From assembly GCA_964501335.1 (NCBI GenBank), contig CAZCTC010000001.1:139884-203883 (forward strand): DNA of 64,000 bases, in the 5' to 3' direction. This stretch comes from CAZCTC01 sp964501335. Its GTDB lineage: Bacteria; Chloroflexota; Anaerolineae; B4-G1; SLSP01. Below, one piece after another: positions 59,324-64,000 of the stretch (the first letter of the stretch is position 1; each line of letters opens with the position of its first letter). The translations under genes were made by a program, and so were the position numbers. Below the pieces are notes generated by a model, which saw only the letters and a program-made list of their open reading frames with translations, ran no database searches and was not told the origin of the DNA.

Positions 59324-60796
59324 ATGATCGACCTTTCTATTCGCGAAGAATCTTTGAAGCACGCCCTGGCTCGCGCCCGGGAACGCAATATCATCATCCC
59401 CACCTACGCCCAGATGAAAAATCCGGCCCTCATTCCCGACGCCATCAAGGCGAAGCTGGCCGATGTCGGCCTCTGGGATGTCAACCCGCTCAACCTCTTC
59501 CGCATCAACTGGCACAACGAACCCCAGGTCAAAGGCGGCAAATACGGCCACGTCAATTTCCTGGAACTGCCGCCCGCCCTCACCGGCGTGCCCGCCCGCA
59601 TCATCGTCTTGCTGGGCAAGTGGTTCCCCACCGGCGCCCACAAAGTCGGTGCCGCCTTCAGCTGTCTGGTGCCCCGCCTCGTCACCGGCCAGTTCGATCC
59701 CACCCTGCAAAAAGCCGTCTGGCCCTCCACCGGCAACTACTGCCGCGGCGGCGCCTACGACTCGGCCCTGCTGGCCTGCGACTCCATCGCCATCCTGCCC
59801 GAAGGCATGAGCCGCGAACGCTTCGAGTGGCTCGCCACCGTAGCCGGCGAAGTGATCGCCACCCCCGGCTGCGAATCCAACGTCAAAGAAATCTTCGACA
59901 AGTGCAAGGAACTGAACGCCACCCGCGGCGACGATATCTCGATCTTCAACCAGTTTGAAGAATTCGGTAACTACCTCTGGCACTACGACATCACCGGCCA
60001 TGCCATGGAAGAGGTCATCCGCCAGGTCATGCGCCCCGGCGACCGCTTCCGCGGCGTCTCCTCCAACACCGGCTCTGCCGGCACCATCGCCTGCGGCGAC
60101 TACCTGAAGCAGGCCTTCCCCGGCAGCACCATCACCGCCAGTGAAGCGCTGCAATGCCCGACCCTGCTCAACAACGGCTTCGGCGATCACCGCATCGAAG
60201 GCATCGGCGACAAGCACGTGCCATGGATTCACAACGTCAAGAACACCGACCTGATCACCGCCATCGACGACAACTCGCCCATGGCCCTGATCCGCCTCTT
60301 CAACGAACCCGCCGGCCGCGAATACCTGGTCAAGCAGGGTGTCTCCCCCGAACTGGTCAATCAGCTCGACCAGCTGGGCATCTCCGGCATCGCCAACGTC
60401 CTCTCCGCGGTCAAGACGGCCAAGTGGTTCGACATGACCGAAAACGACATCATGATCACCGTCGGCACCGACTCGATGGATCTCTACAAGAGCCGTCTGG
60501 TCGAACTGCGCGAACAGTACGGGCCTTACACCGAACTGACCGCCGCCGGCGACTACCACCGCCATGCCCTCGGCCAGAGCACCGCCGACATGATGGAGCT
60601 CACCTACCCCGATCGCAAGCGGATTCATCACCTCAAGTACTACACCTGGGTGGAACAGCAGGGCAAAACCTACAAAGAAATCCAGGCGCAGTGGTACGAT
60701 GAAGACTACTGGACCGGCGTTCAGCGCCAGGTCTCCGATATCGACGCCCTGATCGAAAAGTTCAACGCCGAAGTCGGCCTGCTCAAGGCGCTCTAG
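59324..60796 (+). CDS. PLP-dependent fold type II enzyme (cysteine-synthase/lyase-like)
   Basis: 490 residues, cytosolic. PLP lysine in GKWFPTGAHKVGAAFSCLVP; STGNYCRGGAYDSALLACDS and SSNTGSAGTIACGDYLKQA give the phosphate-binding loops; VGTDSMDLYKSRLVELREQY follows. AAGGAG is 6 nt before the ATG at 59324. The family is related to cysteine synthase and to diaminopropionate ammonia-lyase, an enzyme type (YgeX) encoded next to YgeW in other bacteria. Longer than typical cysteine synthases by over 150 residues. Probably an amino-acid lyase of the purine/carbamoyl route (inferred). Confidence 0.85.
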   Translation: MIDLSIREESLKHALARARERNIIIPTYAQMKNPALIPDAIKAKLADVGLWDVNPLNLFRINWHNEPQVKGGKYGHVNFLELPPALTGVPARIIVLLGKWFPTGAHKVGAAFSCLVPRLVTGQFDPTLQKAVWPSTGNYCRGGAYDSALLACDSIAILPEGMSRERFEWLATVAGEVIATPGCESNVKEIFDKCKELNATRGDDISIFNQFEEFGNYLWHYDITGHAMEEVIRQVMRPGDRFRGVSSNTGSAGTIACGDYLKQAFPGSTITASEALQCPTLLNNGFGDHRIEGIGDKHVPWIHNVKNTDLITAIDDNSPMALIRLFNEPAGREYLVKQGVSPELVNQLDQLGISGIANVLSAVKTAKWFDMTENDIMITVGTDSMDLYKSRLVELREQYGPYTELTAAGDYHRHALGQSTADMMELTYPDRKRIHHLKYYTWVEQQGKTYKEIQAQWYDEDYWTGVQRQVSDIDALIEKFNAEVGLLKAL

Positions 60797-60811
60797 TCCA
60801 CTCTCTTAAAA

Positions 60812-60857
60812 ATTTATTATTCGCGCGTCCCTCTCCGAGGGACGCGCGAATAATAAA
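60812..60857 (+). terminator. Intrinsic terminator after the PLP gene
   Basis: TTATTATTCGCGCGTCCCTC, TCC, GAGGGACGCGCGAATAATAA; very stable, 15 bp after the stop. Confidence 0.88.
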
Positions 60858-60884
60858 AAACGCGTCCCGCGCAATCGTTCATTA

Positions 60885-61106
60885 GCATAAATAAAAAAAC
60901 ATTTCTTGTGCCCCGCAATAGCTGTTTTCCCGATAAAAATCGACGCGTGGTGCGAAGCAGGGGGAAAAGAGTTTTTATTTGTGTTGTTGCGCGCATAAGA
61001 ATGCGCGCAACAACACAGGCTTTTTTCTCCCACATTTCCGGGCTAATCGCACAAATCAAAAGAGAGCCCATTTTGGCGGCGGCTTCAGAAAGCCGCCGCC
61101 AAAATG
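60885..61106. repeat. Dispersed repeat copies 24 (reverse) and 25 (hairpin only)
   Basis: Reverse copy with CGACGCGTGGTGCGAAGCAG and hairpin 60977-61018 (TGTGTTGTTGCGCGCAT, AAG, AATGCGCGCAACAACACA), then a forward hairpin 61069-61106 (CATTTTGGCGGCGGCTT, CAGA, AAGCCGCCGCCAAAATG). With the two terminators they fill the 420-bp gap. Confidence 0.85.
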
Positions 61107-61116
61107 AACAAAAAAC

Positions 61117-61156
61117 ATTTTATCGCCCGCCGCCTTCGGCGGCGGGCGATAAAATA
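61117..61156 (+). terminator. Hairpin upstream of the glycosyltransferase
   Basis: ATTTTATCGCCCGCCGCC, TTC, GGCGGCGGGCGATAAAAT: perfect stem 60 bp before the ATG at 61218. It ends any transcript coming from the left. Confidence 0.8.
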
Positions 61157-61217
61157 AATAAAATCTATTCTTAGTGGTATACTGTCCATCCAAGAACTTA
61201 TTTAATGAGAGGTGAGC

Positions 61218-62150
61218 ATGACCCCGCGTTATTCTGTAGTTGCCCCCGTCTTCAATGAAGAAGCCCTGGTTGAAGAATTTTACAACCGCGTCCGCGCAGT
61301 CATGGAATCTCTGGGCGAACCCTGGGAAGTGGTCCTGGTCAACGACGGCAGCCGCGACCGCAGCCCTGCCATCATGGATGAACTCTATGCCAAAGATCCC
61401 GAACACGTTGTCATCCTACACTTTTCCCGCAACTTCGGCCATCAAATGGCCATCACCGCCGGCGTGGATTACGCCCGCGGCGAAGCCGTCAGCGTCATCG
61501 ATTCCGATCTGCAAGATCCCCCTGAAGTCATCGCCGAACTGATCGCCAAATGGCGCGAAGGCTACGAAGTGGTCTATGCCGTGCGCGCCGAACGCGAAGG
61601 CGAAACCTGGTTCAAACTCTTCACGGCCGGCCTCTTCTACCGCTTCATCGCCGCCGTGACCGATGTCACCATCCCCCTCGACGCCGGCGATTTCCGGCTG
61701 CTCGACCGCAAGGTCGTCGATGTCATGAAAGAAATGCGGGAAACCGCCCGCTTTGTCCGCGGTATGGTCTCCTGGGTAGGCTTCCGCCAGATCGGCGTCC
61801 CCTACCATCGCTTCGCCCGCAAGGCCGGCGAGACCAAATATCCCCTCAGCAAAATGATCAAACTGGCGCTCAACGCCATCACCGGCTTCTCGGTCCTGCC
61901 GCTCAAAGTCGCAACCTGGGCCGGTTCCGTCTCGGTGGGGCTCGGGCTGCTGATGGCCCTGGTCCTCTTTATCATGCAACTGAACGGCTACCTGCCGCTG
62001 GCCGGCCAGGGGCTGACCGCCAGCCTGGTGCTCTTCATCGGCGGCGTGCAGCTCTGGATGCTCGGCATTCTGGGCGAATATCTGGGCCGTATCTATGATG
62101 AAGTCCGCCACCGCCCGCTCTACATTGTTCGAGAACTAAAAAGAAAGTAA
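61218..62150 (+). CDS. Membrane-bound family 2 glycosyltransferase (GtrB/ArnC/DPM1-like)
   Basis: 310 residues. GT-A domain (1-225): YSVVAPVFNEEALVEEFYNR, VVLVNDGSRDRS, LHFSRNFGHQMAITAG, VIDSDLQDPPEV (DSD metal motif), AGDFRLLDRKVVD and RKAGETKYPLSKM. Two C-terminal membrane helices follow (about 230-255 and 265-290). Enzymes of this class attach a sugar to undecaprenyl phosphate. GAGG 6 nt before the ATG at 61218. Not related in function to its catabolic neighbours. Confidence 0.94.
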   Translation: MTPRYSVVAPVFNEEALVEEFYNRVRAVMESLGEPWEVVLVNDGSRDRSPAIMDELYAKDPEHVVILHFSRNFGHQMAITAGVDYARGEAVSVIDSDLQDPPEVIAELIAKWREGYEVVYAVRAEREGETWFKLFTAGLFYRFIAAVTDVTIPLDAGDFRLLDRKVVDVMKEMRETARFVRGMVSWVGFRQIGVPYHRFARKAGETKYPLSKMIKLALNAITGFSVLPLKVATWAGSVSVGLGLLMALVLFIMQLNGYLPLAGQGLTASLVLFIGGVQLWMLGILGEYLGRIYDEVRHRPLYIVRELKRK

Positions 62151-62448
62151 ACAGTAGCAAGTAGACAGCAAATAACCTGCTCACTATCCTGAAAACGAAA
62201 TGTGTGAAAAATAAAACCTGTGTTTTCGTGGGCTTCAGAAAGCCCACGAAAACATAAATAAAAAACTCCCTCTGCCCAGGTAGGAAAAAAATAAATTAGC
62301 CGCAGGCTTTACGGCCTGATCCAAACGCTTAATCGACATCAAAAGTAGACGGAACACAGCCGATAGTAAACAACAAGAATTTATCCTTTCGAGATTCCCC
62401 TGTCTACTGTCTACTGTCTACTGTCTACTCCAAAAAAGGAGTGCACAT
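62151..62448. repeat. Repeat-filled gap: 7-mer tracts plus dispersed repeat copy 26
   Basis: GTAAACAGTAGCAAGTAGAC at 62148-62170 (reverse 7-mer tract), hairpin 62218-62253 (TGTTTTCGTGGGCTT, CAGA, AAGCCCACGAAAACA) with CTCCCTCTGCCC, and at 62399-62430 four tandem CTGTCTA units followed by the ribosome site AAAGGAG. No gene. Confidence 0.8.
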
Positions 62449-63885
<1,437 letters not shown>

Positions 63886-63899
63886 AGAGGCTCTTCCCA

Positions 63900-64000
63900 A
63901 ACGACCTGTACGGTTGGCCCTGAAAAGCGGGAGAAAAAAAGCCTGTGTTTTGGCACGCTTTCTGAAGTCGCAAAAAATAAATAAAAAGTCTCTACCTGTA
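63900..64000 (+). repeat. Dispersed palindromic repeat, copy 27, cut by window end
   Basis: ACGACCTGTACGGTTGGCC, AAAAAGCCTGTG, imperfect hairpin 63945-63978 (TTTTGGCACGCTT, TCTG, AAGTCGCAAAA), then TAAAAAGTCTCTACC. Confidence 0.8.

Overview
The window reads like a piece of chromosome from a moderately GC-rich, free-living bacterium, most probably a member of the Chloroflexota (Anaerolineae-like). This is inferred from long Thr/Pro stalks on an exported CAP protein, two tandem YitT-family proteins, nucleoside-type BMP/ABC uptake genes, an LLM-class flavin oxidoreductase, abundant short tandem 7- and 8-mer repeats, and a large family of intergenic palindromic repeats. No rRNA, tRNA, CRISPR array, phage or transposase gene was recognised. 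Gene density is ordinary, but nearly every intergenic gap over 150 bp contains a repeat hairpin.

Region 1 (1-9385) holds a 5'-truncated unknown gene and a candidate ribosomally made peptide (RiPP) locus on the minus strand. It has two small twin precursor-like peptides, each with its own near-identical sigma70-type promoter. Upstream lies a two-gene operon: a tandem class III cyclase / AAA ATPase / TPR protein followed by a B12-type radical SAM protein of the RiPP-maturation type with a CX7CX2C cluster motif. An unusual purine-rich, gene-free stretch lies upstream of that operon. Region 2 (9386-17816) has a lipoprotein plus ABC transporter operon, a CDF metal transporter behind an attenuator-like leader, an alpha/beta hydrolase with Asp at the nucleophile position, and a membrane protein / methyltransferase / two-permease operon. 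Region 3 (17817-34599) is mostly housekeeping: Tex and a free S1 domain, an MFS protein, a DUF4332-like protein, MurJ, an operon of solute-binding protein / IMPase / CAP protein, the YitT pair, a DUF1385 protein and TrpS.

Region 4 (33751-41305, minus) carries a xanthine-dehydrogenase-type FAD subunit, an unknown anchored protein, a hotdog thioesterase and a complete BMP-type purine/nucleoside ABC importer. Region 5 (41757-51428) has RNase Z / RtcA, an MFS exporter, two HlyD-type adaptors with two ABC ATPases (no permeases; the matching permease type is the pair at 15566-17816), and an LLM oxidoreductase. Region 6 (51868-63885) has a SEC-C protein, a GntR/UTRA regulator, an ATCase-like carbamoyltransferase, a second OTC/YgeW-like carbamoyltransferase, carbamate kinase, two fold-type II PLP enzymes, a VanZ-like protein, a glycosyltransferase and a fused FAD + 2Fe-2S subunit of a xanthine-dehydrogenase family enzyme.

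Regions 4 and 6 look like one physiological unit: purine or nucleoside import, molybdo-hydroxylase oxidation, and carbamoyl transfer ending in ATP from carbamate kinase. A palindrome-like site near TTGTCAGAYRTCT occurs in both the GntR promoter and the start region of the importer operon, which suggests shared control. Throughout the window about 30 copies of a roughly 130-180 bp element recur. Each has a central hairpin whose stem sequence changes with compensation while its loop and flanks stay constant.
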